Assembly (NCBI RefSeq): GCF_026626745.1
Contig: NZ_JAPNJW010000002.1
Coordinates: 558,001-622,000, forward strand
DNA: 64,000 bases
Direction: 5' to 3'
Source of the DNA: Nannocystis sp. RBIL2
GTDB lineage: Bacteria; Myxococcota_A; Polyangia; Nannocystales; Nannocystaceae
Shown: positions 1-8,667 of the stretch, one piece after another
How the letters are laid out: the number at the start of each line of letters is the position of its first letter
Position numbering within the stretch: position 1 is the first letter of the stretch
Position numbers and translations under genes: made by a program
The notes under the pieces: model-generated
What the model saw: the letters and a program-made list of their open reading frames with translations, nothing else
Databases searched by the model: none
Told to the model about the DNA's origin: nothing

Positions 1-1874
1 TCGATGCCCTCGGGGCGGATCGAGTCCTGCGTGATGCGGTAGACGAACTCGCTGCGCACGCCCTTCGTCATGTGGAACACGACCACCTGGCGGTACGGGA
101 TCCCGGTCGTGCGGCTCTGCTGGTGGGCCAGGTCGATCGCCTTCGACACCAGGCGGCCGACGCGGACCCCGCCGACGGCGACCACCACGGTGCGCTGCTG
201 CGGATCGATCACCGTCGACTCGACCGTCTCGAGCACGCGGCGGACGTAGCGGTAGCCGCCGCGGATCAGCGGCCGGTGGTTATAGACCAGCACCACAGTG
301 CCGACGAGCACCAGCACCACCCACACCAGGGTGCGCAGCTCCTCGAGGTGCGAGCTGCTGGCCGCCCACAGGCTGAGCAGCGCGTACGACAGCGCCGACA
401 CCCCGAGGAACGCCGCCACCGGCACGCGCGTCCCGAGCAGCGAGATGTTCCACGGCGCCGTGTAGACCCGCCGCTCCTCGCCCTTGAAGCGGCGCAGGAG
501 GATGAACGCCGCCATCCCCGAGAACATCACCAGCCCGAACATCGCCTTGTGCCAGCGGTCGAGCGACAGCGGGTTCCAGTCGGACTGCGTGCCGAGCAGC
601 AGCGCCGCGGCCAGCAGCAGCCAGTGCAGCCGCGCCAGCGCGCCGCGCTCGTTCGGGGTGATGAGCGCGCGCGGCAGCAGGTTGTCGCGCGTCATCGCCA
701 GCCACAGCCCGCGCGACCCGGCGAGCCCGGCGTTGACCGCCCCGATCAGCATCAGCGCCGCGCTCGCCACCAGCGCCGCCTGCCACGCCCCGCCGACCCC
801 CGACACCCCCGTCAACGAGGTGCCGACGTGATAGCCGAGCGCGCCCACGAGGTCACCGCTGCGCGACAGCAGCACCTCGGGCGGCAGCAGCAGGAACACC
901 TGCAGCGCCAGCGAGCCGCCGACCACCAGCAGCGTCAGCAGCATCGCCCAGTAGATCTTCGGCACGTCGCGCTGCGGGTTCTCGAGCTCCTCCGGGATGT
1001 TCATCACCGTCTCGACCCCGGTCGCGCTGAGCACCCCGTTGCCGACGCCGGCCAGTAGGATCGGCGCCGAGATCATCGCCAGGCCGGGGATGATGCCGAT
1101 GTCGAACGTCGCGTCGAGCGGCACCGCCGGGGCCGCCCGGCCGTAGCCCGACCACACCGACGTCCAGTCGACGCCCTGCAGCGCCAGGCACACGTAGCCC
1201 GCCACGATCGTCGCGCCGATGATGAGCAGGTTGACGAGGAAGATCGCCTTCGACACCCGCACGCTCGGCTTGAGCCCGAGGTTGTTGAGCCGCAGGAGCA
1301 GCCCGATCGGCGCGAACGTGGCGATGATCATGTCCGGCACCACCGCCGAGAACAGCAGCGCCACGAAGGCGATCAGGCTCTGGCGCAGCGCCACGTAGCG
1401 CCACTCCCCCGGGGTCACCCAGATCCCGAAGCCGATCGCCGGCAGCGCCGACAGGGCCACCACGCCGATCGTGCCTGTCCCGAGGACCACCTGGCTGAGC
1501 GCCGTGATGTGGGCCCCGTAGGCCAGCAGGCACGCCAGCGTCGACACTGCGTACGAGATCGAGATGATCACGCCGACGAACGCCGACACCGCCACGGCCA
1601 GCTTGCCGAGGTGGCCGAGCGCGTAGCGGGTCATCATGTACGTGCCGCCGTTCGACAGCGTCAGCAGCACCGCCTCGATGTACAGCGGCGCGAGCAGCAG
1701 CAGCAGCACGTACAGGCCGACCTGCACGACCGGCGTCGCGTAGCCGACCCCCGCCGCCAGCAAGAAGCCCGACACGAAGTAAGGCGTGCTGAGCGGCTGC
1801 GGCCCGACAAGATAGAAGCCCTCACGCCAGGAGAGGCGTGGTCTGGAGGGCTCCTCGTCTGCTTCGCTCCCCAT
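1..1874 (-). CDS. APC-superfamily amino acid permease with soluble C-terminal tail (3' end outside window)
   Basis: An open minus-strand frame starts at ATG 1874 (MGSEADEEPSRPRLSWREGF) and is still open at base 1, giving about 624 visible residues. A short polar N-terminus leads into roughly 12 hydrophobic segments between about residues 30 and 510, including the TPYFVSGFLLAAGVGYATP and YALGHLGKLAVAVSAFVG stretches typical of APC-type amino acid/polyamine permeases. After the last segment there is a soluble domain (VVVAVGGVRVGRLVSKAIDLA) that resembles the USP-like cytoplasmic tails seen on some permeases of this class. The expected role is proton-coupled uptake or exchange of an amino acid or amine at the inner membrane; the substrate is not visible. 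It stands alone downstream of the terminator of the ABC operon. The family call is fairly safe; the tail assignment is an inference. Confidence 0.85.
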   Translation of the reverse strand, partial: MGSEADEEPSRPRLSWREGFYLVGPQPLSTPYFVSGFLLAAGVGYATPVVQVGLYVLLLLLAPLYIEAVLLTLSNGGTYMMTRYALGHLGKLAVAVSAFVGVIISISYAVSTLACLLAYGAHITALSQVVLGTGTIGVVALSALPAIGFGIWVTPGEWRYVALRQSLIAFVALLFSAVVPDMIIATFAPIGLLLRLNNLGLKPSVRVSKAIFLVNLLIIGATIVAGYVCLALQGVDWTSVWSGYGRAAPAVPLDATFDIGIIPGLAMISAPILLAGVGNGVLSATGVETVMNIPEELENPQRDVPKIYWAMLLTLLVVGGSLALQVFLLLPPEVLLSRSGDLVGALGYHVGTSLTGVSGVGGAWQAALVASAALMLIGAVNAGLAGSRGLWLAMTRDNLLPRALITPNERGALARLHWLLLAAALLLGTQSDWNPLSLDRWHKAMFGLVMFSGMAAFILLRRFKGEERRVYTAPWNISLLGTRVPVAAFLGVSALSYALLSLWAASSSHLEELRTLVWVVLVLVGTVVLVYNHRPLIRGGYRYVRRVLETVESTVIDPQQRTVVVAVGGVRVGRLVSKAIDLAHQQSRTTGIPYRQVVVFHMTKGVRSEFVYRITQDSIRPEGI

Positions 1875-1960
1875 GCGGCGCCATGCGACTTATGCCCGCG
1901 CCGGCCGGCGATGACAACCGATCCAGGCCACTGAACCGACGCCGGTCCGCCGCCGCGGGC

Positions 1961-2002
1961 GAAAATGCACACAGCCCGGAGCGGGCGCCGCCGGGCTGTG
2001 TG
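1961..2002 (-). terminator. Rho-independent terminator of the ABC exporter operon
   Basis: A perfect 12-bp inverted repeat (CACACAGCCCGG at 1968-1979 with its complement at 1991-2002) encloses an 11-nt loop. Read on the minus strand it is followed by CATTTTC. It lies 58 bases after the stop of the DUF4340 gene, at the end of the gldA/F/G-like operon. Confidence 0.75.
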
Positions 2003-2059
2003 AGGCCGATTTGCGGGCGTCCCGCCGGGCCGCGAACTCGAGTTCCGCCGATCGGGCGG

Positions 2060-3406
2060 CTACTTCTTCTCGAGCTTCGGCGCCGCCGGCTTCGGCTTCG
2101 CCGGGGCCGCAGGGCTCGCAGGGCTCGCAGGGCTCGCGCCGCTGCCCGCGGGCGCGTCCTTGAAGAACTCCGCCTTGGCCTTGCGGATCTGTTTGAAGCT
2201 CGCGTCCGAGATCACGTAGAACCACTTGCCGAAGCGCGCCGACAGCTGCTTGGCCCGCTTGGCGCCCGCGGCGTCGTCGGGGTTTCCGCCGGCGGTCGCC
2301 TTGGTGTCGAGCGTCGGGTCGTAGAACACGTCGACGAACATGTAGCGGTTGGCGTCCTTCTTGGCCGCCGCCTCGTCCTCGGGCTTGGGCGCCGCCTCGC
2401 CGCCCTCCTGGCCGGCCGTGAGCGCCAGCCCGGAGTCGTACGTGACCTCGCCGAAGTAGAGGTTGTAGACCACACCGTCGTCGCAGATGGCCTTGACCTC
2501 GCCCTCGTTGCCGTAGAGGCGCGAGCCGTCGCGGGTGACGAAGAAGCCCTTCGACTGCAGCGCCTGCAGCGTCAGCATCTCCGGCCGCGGGCGCACCCCG
2601 ACGATCTGCAGGCGGTCGAGCCCGCTGATCGCCTGCTTGACCTTGAACGAGTCGAGCTCCTTGCCCGCGATCGGCGTCGACCCCTCACCGAGCAGCCAGA
2701 TCGCGCCCTCGGGGTCGGCCGCGTCCTTCTTGACCAGGAGCGGATCGCTGCCGGTGACCTTGCCCTGGCTCTCGTCGACCTTGTACGTGTCGCTCATGAA
2801 CGACACGACCTGATCTTGCTCGAGCAGCAGCAGGTCCTTCTCGATCCAGTCGGTGAAGTTGGTCGAGATGTCGACGTCGATCTTGACCGCGTACACGCGC
2901 TTCTGGTCGGGCAGGCGGACGTAGCGGTAGCCCTCCTTGTCCTCGACCTTCTTGCCGACGATGACGTCGGACAGCACCGTGCCGGACGCGTCCTTGATCG
3001 TGATCCGCTGCCCGCGCTCCTTCGCGTTGGGGTCGGTCGGATCGTCGAGGCCGTAGCTCGACTGGTCCTCCGGGCGGTCGCCGCGGTAAATGTCCTTCTT
3101 CACGTCGATGAAGGACGCCGCGGCCTTGCCCATGCGCTCGGTGCCGTCGGCCGGGTAGTCGTTGTGGCTCGGGATGGTCCAGCGACCGTCCTTGAGCTCG
3201 ACCTTGAACGACGTGTTGCGGGCGGCCGTCTCGTCCCAGCCGATCACCTCGAGGCTCGCGGCCTGCGACGGGTCGGTGAAGCTCGGGAACAGCAGCTGGC
3301 CGGTGTCTTCGTAGCTGACCTGAGGGGCAGGTCCGGGGCGCATCGCCACGGCGCCGCCGAGGCTGGCGACGGCGACGACGACGGTCAGGATGGTCGTGCG
3401 GTTCAT
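2060..3406 (-). CDS. DUF4340 domain protein, last gene of an ABC exporter operon
   Basis: 448 residues from ATG 3406 (MNRTTILTVVVAVASLGGAV); the in-frame codons upstream overlap the preceding gene and have no start signal. An N-terminal hydrophobic segment (about 3-22) acts as signal anchor and the rest is predicted extracytoplasmic. The body carries the two-lobed beta-rich DUF4340 pattern, for example GYRYVRLPDQKRVYAVKID, where residues of the repeated lobes describe thioester-like parameters in family models but no catalytic motif is known. The C-terminus is a low-complexity Ala/Pro/Lys tail. The ATG overlaps the stop of the GldG-like gene by 4 nt (ATGA), so translation is probably coupled. 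DUF4340 proteins regularly sit beside GldG-type ABC components, so this is likely a periplasmic partner of that exporter. Confidence 0.85.
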   Translation of the reverse strand: MNRTTILTVVVAVASLGGAVAMRPGPAPQVSYEDTGQLLFPSFTDPSQAASLEVIGWDETAARNTSFKVELKDGRWTIPSHNDYPADGTERMGKAAASFIDVKKDIYRGDRPEDQSSYGLDDPTDPNAKERGQRITIKDASGTVLSDVIVGKKVEDKEGYRYVRLPDQKRVYAVKIDVDISTNFTDWIEKDLLLLEQDQVVSFMSDTYKVDESQGKVTGSDPLLVKKDAADPEGAIWLLGEGSTPIAGKELDSFKVKQAISGLDRLQIVGVRPRPEMLTLQALQSKGFFVTRDGSRLYGNEGEVKAICDDGVVYNLYFGEVTYDSGLALTAGQEGGEAAPKPEDEAAAKKDANRYMFVDVFYDPTLDTKATAGGNPDDAAGAKRAKQLSARFGKWFYVISDASFKQIRKAKAEFFKDAPAGSGASPASPASPAAPAKPKPAAPKLEKK

Positions 3407-5361
3407 GCGGCACCTCGCTTCCGGGAGCTCGGGATCGACTCGGCCTCGCGGCCGCGCTTGCGCAGCCACACGCCGAAGCCCAGCAGGATCGGCAGCAGCA
3501 GCGGCGTCGTGCTGGCCAGCAGGCGGACCTTCGCGCGCACCGACTCGACCGACTTGTCGCGCTCGTTCTCGGTGGCCTTGAGCGCGCGCGCCTTGTCGCG
3601 CTCGATCGTCTCGCGCTTGGCCGCCAGGCGCCGGTTCTCGGCCTCCTCGCGGCTCTTGAGCAGAACGGCCTTGGTCGTCTCGTCGAGCGACGCGTCGTCC
3701 TGGATCTTCTTGACCGCGGCGTCGAGCGCCTCCTGGGCGCCCTTGAGCTCGGCCTCGGCCTTGGCGTTGGCGGCCTCGATCTCGGCGTTGCGCTTGTCGT
3801 CGGCCTCCTTCGTCAGCGCGTCCATCGTCGTCATGCGGCGGTACTGCGCCTTGCGCCCGCGCAGCTCGACGAGGCCGGCGTCGCCGGTCAGCGTGTCGAT
3901 GGCGTTGAGAAGGAACGTGACGTTGTCGAACCGCAGGTCGTCGATGCCGTCGCCGTCGAGGTCGCCGCCGCGCTCGTTGAGGACGAAGAACTGGTCGCCG
4001 AAGATGTCGAGGTCGGCGACCACGATCACGTTCTTGCCCTTGCTCGCCGCCTCGCCCGACGTCTCGCCGGCGGTGATGTGCGCGGCGATCACCTCGCTCG
4101 CGCCCGTCATCGTCCGCTGGCGCGGCAGGATCGGCCCCTGGAGCCCGAACAGCATGTGCCGCTCGGTCATCTCCTCGAACTTGTTGTAGCCGCCCCTCGT
4201 GCCCGTCTGCAGCAGAGGCACGAACTGCGCCTCGAACCCGGCCGCCGGCTTGATCGCGCCGCCGAACAGGACCACGACCTCGTTGATGCCCGCCACGACC
4301 GGATCCTGATCGTTGAACGGCTTGGTGCCGTCGGGCCGCTCGGTCACGAACACCACTTGCGGCGGGCTGCCGGCGAAGCGCGGGTGCGGGTTGTCGGTGT
4401 CGAACACGATCTTGTCCGACTCCCAGCTCACGCCGATCTTCTGCAGGAAGCCGAGGTAGTCGCCCTTCGGCTCCCCGCCCTGGTCCTGCATGCCGAACAT
4501 CATCCCCTGGTTCTGCCCCGGGGGCGGCAGCATCGGCTCGCTCGGCGACAGGCGCATGTCGAACAGCGGCATCGGGTCGACGGTGAGCAGCGCCGGGCGG
4601 CCCTCGTCGATGTACTTCTTCAGGTGCTCGAGCTGCGCAGTGGTCATGCTGCTCATCTGCGGCACCAGCAGCACGTCGACGTCCTTCGGGATCTCCGCGC
4701 CGGGGTTGAGGCTGCGGACCTCGTACTGCTTCTTGAGCTCGCCGATGACGCGCCAGGCCGGCTGCTGCTTGCGCGCCTGCAGGTCGAAGTTGCCCATGAT
4801 GGTCGCGTCGGTGCGCAGCACCCCGACCACCTTCTTCTTCTCCTGCGTGACCGTGCGCAGCGCCCGGACCAGCTCGTACTCGGGCGACATGCCGCGGTCG
4901 ATGAACGGGATGGTCTGCTCGTGCGGCCCGCTGGTGACGGCCACGCCGAGGAACACCTGCATCTCCTGCACGCGGTCGCCGTCGCGGTTGGCGACCACCT
5001 GCGGGCGGATGCCGTACTTCTCCTCGGCCTCGACCGCCTCGTCGGAGAACGACGACGGCTCGACGATGCGCACGGTCAGGCCCTCCTTGCCGCGGGCCTC
5101 CATCTCGCGCAGCACCGACAGCAGGCGGGCGCGCACCGTCACGTAGTCGCGCGGCACCTCGCGCGACACGAACGCGTGGATCGCCACCGGCCGCTCGGGC
5201 GTGACGGCGTCGATGAGGTCGCGGGTGGCCGAGGTGACCTGGTTGAGCTTCTCGGCGGTGACGTCGGCGCGCACGTTGGCGCGCTGGGCCATGTAGGTCA
5301 GCGAGACCGCCGTGACGGCGATCGACGCGAAGCGGATGAAGCGATGGACGCGCGGGTGCAT
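3403..5361 (-). CDS. GldG-family ABC transporter accessory protein
   Basis: 652 residues starting MHPRVHRFIRFASIAVTAVS at ATG 5361, which shares one base with the stop of the permease gene (TGATG). One membrane segment lies near residues 10-28 and another near the C-terminus (LLASTTPLLLPILLGFGVWL). Between them is the ABC-type uncharacterised transport domain of the GldG/IFT52-like group: a segment with RDLIDAVTPERPVAIHAFVS, then VDVLLVPQMSSMTTAQLEHL and DEGRPALLTVDP. Residues about 540-610 form a charged Glu/Lys/Arg-rich helix likely to be a coiled coil. The protein probably forms the extracytoplasmic part of an ABC complex with the two genes upstream. In Bacteroidota the homologous set supports gliding; that role should not be assumed here. 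Confidence 0.87.
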   Translation of the reverse strand: MHPRVHRFIRFASIAVTAVSLTYMAQRANVRADVTAEKLNQVTSATRDLIDAVTPERPVAIHAFVSREVPRDYVTVRARLLSVLREMEARGKEGLTVRIVEPSSFSDEAVEAEEKYGIRPQVVANRDGDRVQEMQVFLGVAVTSGPHEQTIPFIDRGMSPEYELVRALRTVTQEKKKVVGVLRTDATIMGNFDLQARKQQPAWRVIGELKKQYEVRSLNPGAEIPKDVDVLLVPQMSSMTTAQLEHLKKYIDEGRPALLTVDPMPLFDMRLSPSEPMLPPPGQNQGMMFGMQDQGGEPKGDYLGFLQKIGVSWESDKIVFDTDNPHPRFAGSPPQVVFVTERPDGTKPFNDQDPVVAGINEVVVLFGGAIKPAAGFEAQFVPLLQTGTRGGYNKFEEMTERHMLFGLQGPILPRQRTMTGASEVIAAHITAGETSGEAASKGKNVIVVADLDIFGDQFFVLNERGGDLDGDGIDDLRFDNVTFLLNAIDTLTGDAGLVELRGRKAQYRRMTTMDALTKEADDKRNAEIEAANAKAEAELKGAQEALDAAVKKIQDDASLDETTKAVLLKSREEAENRRLAAKRETIERDKARALKATENERDKSVESVRAKVRLLASTTPLLLPILLGFGVWLRKRGREAESIPSSRKRGAA

Positions 5362-6227
5362 CACCAGTGCCTCCGGGACAGCAGAAGACCGCAGAGATAG
5401 AGCGCGACGGCGGTGCCGCCGGCGAAGAACACGACGTCGCCGAGGCGGAGGACGCCCTCGCCGAAGCTGGCGAAGTGCGCCGGCGCGTCGAAGGCCCCGA
5501 ACAGGCCGGTGAAGCCGGGCACCACGTCGCCGAGCCACAGCACCACGCCGACGAACGCGCCGACCAGCGCCGCGTAGCCGGCGTGGATGCCGGAGCCGAA
5601 CGCGACCAGCCAGCCGAGCGAGGCCAGGCCCGCGAGCAGCGCGACGCCGATGACGCCGCCGCCGATCGCCACCGACTGTGCCAGCGCGAACGCGGCGCAG
5701 CCGAGCACGCCGAGCACGAACGCCACCGTGACGTTGGTCGTCAGCAGCGAGCCGATCATGCCCACCGCCACGAACAGGGTGCCCATCAGCCAGTAGCCGA
5801 GGAACGTCGAGAACATCAGGCCGACGTCGGGCTCGCCGAGGTAGGCCAGCACCGCCACGTTGGCCAGGCTGAACGCGAGGCCGATCGACAGCACGCCGAC
5901 GGCGCCGAGGAACTTGCCGAGCACGACCTCGGTGTCGCGCACCGGCAGCGTCAGCAGCAGCTCGTCGGTGCCCGCGCGCCGCTCGTCGGCCCACAGCGTC
6001 ATCGTGATCGCCGGCACGAACAGCATCAGGATCACCGGCATCTGCCGGTTGAGCGTCGCCAGATCCGCGAGGTTGCGGTCGAAGAACTCGCGCGGCCAGA
6101 ACGCCGCCCCGGCGCACAGGGCGATGAACAGCGTGAGGAACACGTAACCGGTCGGGTTGCCGAGGAAGCTGCGCAGCTCCTTGCCGGCGATGCCGAGGAT
6201 CACGTCCTTCGAAGACGTGGTTGCCAT
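5361..6227 (-). CDS. ABC transporter permease, GldF-like (ABC-2 type)
   Basis: 288 residues from ATG 6227 (MATTSSKDVILGIAGKELRS), two bases after the stop of the ATPase gene. The KELRSFLGNPTGYVFLTLF start is the usual opening of ABC-2/GldF permeases (cytoplasmic amphipathic helix, then first membrane helix). Six or more hydrophobic segments follow. The loop around WADERRAGTDELLLTLPV is the conserved cytoplasmic EExxGT-like motif of these permeases that contacts the ATPase. Spacing and one- to four-base overlaps put it in a single operon with the ATPase, the GldG-like protein and the DUF4340 protein. The substrate cannot be read from sequence. Confidence 0.9.
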   Translation of the reverse strand: MATTSSKDVILGIAGKELRSFLGNPTGYVFLTLFIALCAGAAFWPREFFDRNLADLATLNRQMPVILMLFVPAITMTLWADERRAGTDELLLTLPVRDTEVVLGKFLGAVGVLSIGLAFSLANVAVLAYLGEPDVGLMFSTFLGYWLMGTLFVAVGMIGSLLTTNVTVAFVLGVLGCAAFALAQSVAIGGGVIGVALLAGLASLGWLVAFGSGIHAGYAALVGAFVGVVLWLGDVVPGFTGLFGAFDAPAHFASFGEGVLRLGDVVFFAGGTAVALYLCGLLLSRRHW

Positions 6228-6229
6228 GA

Positions 6230-6991
6230 CTACGCGGCCTCCTTGCGCCGCTTGTCCATCAACGCGTAGAAGCGCTGCTCGACCGTGCTGCCGGCGCGCA
6301 GCTCGTCGAGCGTGCCGGAGAACACCAGCCGGCCCTCGCCGACCACGATGACCTCGCTGGCCACCGCCTCGACCTCCTGCAGGATGTGCGTCGACAGCAG
6401 GATCGTCTTGGTCCGCCCGAGCTCGCGGATGAGCTCGCGGACGTCGCGGATCTGCAGCGGATCGAGGCCGCTGGTCGGCTCGTCGAGGATCAGCACCTCG
6501 GGGTCGTGCAGCAGCGCCTGGGCCATGCCGACGCGCTGGCGGAAGCCCTTCGACAGCTTGCCGACCGGCTTGTCGAACACCTCGGCGATGGCACACTGGC
6601 GGGTCACGCGCTCGATCGCCGACTTGAGGCCGTTACCGAGCCCGCGGACCCGGCCGACGAACTCGAGCGTCTCGCGCGGCGTCATGTCGCCGTAGAGCGG
6701 GCCGTTCTCGGGCAAGTAACCGAGGCGCTGGGCCATCTCGATGCGCTGGTCCGGGTGCGTCGGGTCGAAGCCGAGGACCCTGGCGCTGCCGGACGTCGGC
6801 GCGAGGTAGCCGGTCAGGATCTTCATCGTCGTCGACTTGCCGGCGCCGTTGGGGCCGAGGAACGCGGCGACGGTGCCCTTGCGTACCTCGAAGGTGACGC
6901 TGTGCAGGGCCGCGAAGTCGCCGTAGATCTTCGACAGGTTCTCGGCGCGGATGGTCACGCTGCGACTGGAATTCGATTCGGGCGTGGTCAT
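6230..6991 (-). CDS. ABC transporter ATP-binding protein, GldA-like
   Basis: 253 residues from ATG 6991 (MTTPESNSSRSVTIRAENLS). Walker A is GPNGAGKST at about residues 46-54, the Q-loop region reads QRLGYLPENGPLYGDMT, the signature is LSKGFRQRVGMAQALL and Walker B is VLILDEPTSGLD, followed by the H-loop histidine in LLSTHILQEVEAVA. The LSKGFRQRVG signature and YLPENxPLY element are characteristic of the ABC-2 exporter ATPases that pair with GldF/GldG-type proteins. It is the first gene of a four-gene minus-strand operon and is divergent from the lipoprotein gene at 7242; the 250-bp region between them presumably holds both promoters. Confidence 0.93.
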   Translation of the reverse strand: MTTPESNSSRSVTIRAENLSKIYGDFAALHSVTFEVRKGTVAAFLGPNGAGKSTTMKILTGYLAPTSGSARVLGFDPTHPDQRIEMAQRLGYLPENGPLYGDMTPRETLEFVGRVRGLGNGLKSAIERVTRQCAIAEVFDKPVGKLSKGFRQRVGMAQALLHDPEVLILDEPTSGLDPLQIRDVRELIRELGRTKTILLSTHILQEVEAVASEVIVVGEGRLVFSGTLDELRAGSTVEQRFYALMDKRRKEAA

Positions 6992-7241
6992 GCGTGCTGC
7001 TCTCGCGGGGGCGGCCGCGCGCGCGGCCGCTCGGGTCGCACGCGACGGCCGGTCTGCAAGGGAGCGGGGCTCCGCGGGGCTCCGCGGTGGCTCCACGTGT
7101 GGATCCGGGACAATCCGCGGATCCGCGGCACGTGCGGCGGCGCGGGACCTACCCGCGCGCCCGCATGTGTATTCCTTCCGACCCAAACTGACAAGCACCA
7201 ATTTCCCAAGCATGCCGGGCTTGTGGCATAGGCTCTCGCCG

Positions 7242-8450
7242 ATGCCGGTCTCGCCGCGCCCCCGCAATTTGCCTCGCCTCCCCCGCGGATTTCAGCGCTG
7301 GCTGTCGCCTGCGTGCGGCCTCGGCCTCGCGCTCGCATTCGCGTGCGGCGGCCGCCCCCCGACCGAAGCTGCGCCGTCGGCCAGCGCCCATCAATCGCTG
7401 TCGGCCGGCACCAGTCCTGCGCCCGAGCCAACGCCCGCCGCGCCTGCGCCCGCCCCCGCGCCGGCGCCCGCCGCCCTGGCGGCGGATCCCCCGCCCAGCG
7501 CGCCCGCCGGCGCCGGCGGCACCGCCCCGCTCAGCGCCGAGCAGCGGGCGACGATGTTGGCTGGCCCCGAGGACAGCCTCATCGAGACGCCGATCCACTA
7601 CATGAAGAGCAACGAGGTCCGGCACGACGTGTTCTTCCCGTACGTCGCCGGCAAGGGCGGCGTCTACGTCGGTGTCGGCTCCGATCAGAACTACACCCTC
7701 GCGGCCGCGGCCGGCAGCGAGCTGATCTTCCTGCTCGACATCGATCAGAGCGTCGTCGACCTCCACCGCTGCTACGAAGCGCTGATCGAAGCCTCGCCCG
7801 ATCCCAAGATCCTGTTCGATCGCTGGAAAGCGGAGGCCGAAGGCGACAGCGCCAAGATCCTCGAGACCGCCTACGCCGGCCTCCCCGACGCCGATCGCAA
7901 GCGCATCGTCCGGCTCTACCGGGCCGCGCGCGAGACCGTCTATGTCCACCTCGATCGCGTCTACCGGCGCCGTCAGGGCGAGCAGCCGACGGCGTGGATG
8001 TCGAACCCCGAGATGTATCAATACATCCGCGGCATGTTCCTCGCCGATCGCGTGCGCATGATGGCCGGCGACCTCACCGGCCCCAACTCGTTGCAATCGG
8101 TCGGCGCCGCCGCCAAGGCGATGGGCCTGCCGGTGCGCATCGTCTACTTCAGCAACGCCGAGGAGTACTTCGACTACAACAAGCAGTTCGTCGCCAACGT
8201 CGAGGCCCTCGCCGGCGACGAGCAGTCGCTGGTCCTGCGCACCATCTACAGCAAGAAGTGGGTCCACGCCGACCAGCTGTGGGCCTACCAGGTCCAGCCG
8301 CTGCCCGACTACCGGACGCGCCTCGGCGACCGCAAGAACCGCTCGCGCAACCCCATGCTGCGCTACGCCGAGATCGACGGCACCCTCAACAAGGACACCG
8401 GCGTCAAGGGCCTCAGCCTGATCGCCCTCGCCCCGCGCGGCGCCGGCTGA
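7242..8450 (+). CDS. LIC_10091-like conserved lipoprotein
   Basis: 402 residues. ATG 7242 (MPVSPRPRNLPRLPRGFQRW) gives a basic N-terminus, hydrophobic core and lipobox LAFAC with Cys35; an in-frame ATG at 7212 is possible but adds a less likely leader. A proline/alanine linker (about 45-95) separates the lipid anchor from the domain. The domain has HYMKSNEVRHDVFFPYVAG and GGVYVGVGSDQNYTLAAAAG, then SELIFLLDIDQSVVDLHRCY, a pattern I associate with the LIC_10091 lipoprotein family of Leptospira and Myxococcota; it looks like a Rossmann-type, methyltransferase-like fold but no activity is established. Likely anchored in the inner leaflet of the outer membrane. It stands alone. Confidence 0.75.
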   Translation: MPVSPRPRNLPRLPRGFQRWLSPACGLGLALAFACGGRPPTEAAPSASAHQSLSAGTSPAPEPTPAAPAPAPAPAPAALAADPPPSAPAGAGGTAPLSAEQRATMLAGPEDSLIETPIHYMKSNEVRHDVFFPYVAGKGGVYVGVGSDQNYTLAAAAGSELIFLLDIDQSVVDLHRCYEALIEASPDPKILFDRWKAEAEGDSAKILETAYAGLPDADRKRIVRLYRAARETVYVHLDRVYRRRQGEQPTAWMSNPEMYQYIRGMFLADRVRMMAGDLTGPNSLQSVGAAAKAMGLPVRIVYFSNAEEYFDYNKQFVANVEALAGDEQSLVLRTIYSKKWVHADQLWAYQVQPLPDYRTRLGDRKNRSRNPMLRYAEIDGTLNKDTGVKGLSLIALAPRGAG

Positions 8451-8667
8451 CGGGCGCGCAAACCTTCGCGCATCGCCGTCGCCGTGCCCGCCGTGGGCCC
8501 GTTCCCTGCAGCCTCGCCGGCGCCGCGCGTCCGGTCTTTGCGGCGGCATACACGACGTCGATGTGCCCGTCTTCACCTGACGCGTGCGCGCGCCCGGCGA
8601 CGGTGCGAGCCCTCACGGCCCCGTCCTCCTCGCCGCCTGCGAGGCGGCGGCTAAAGTCGCCGCAGTC

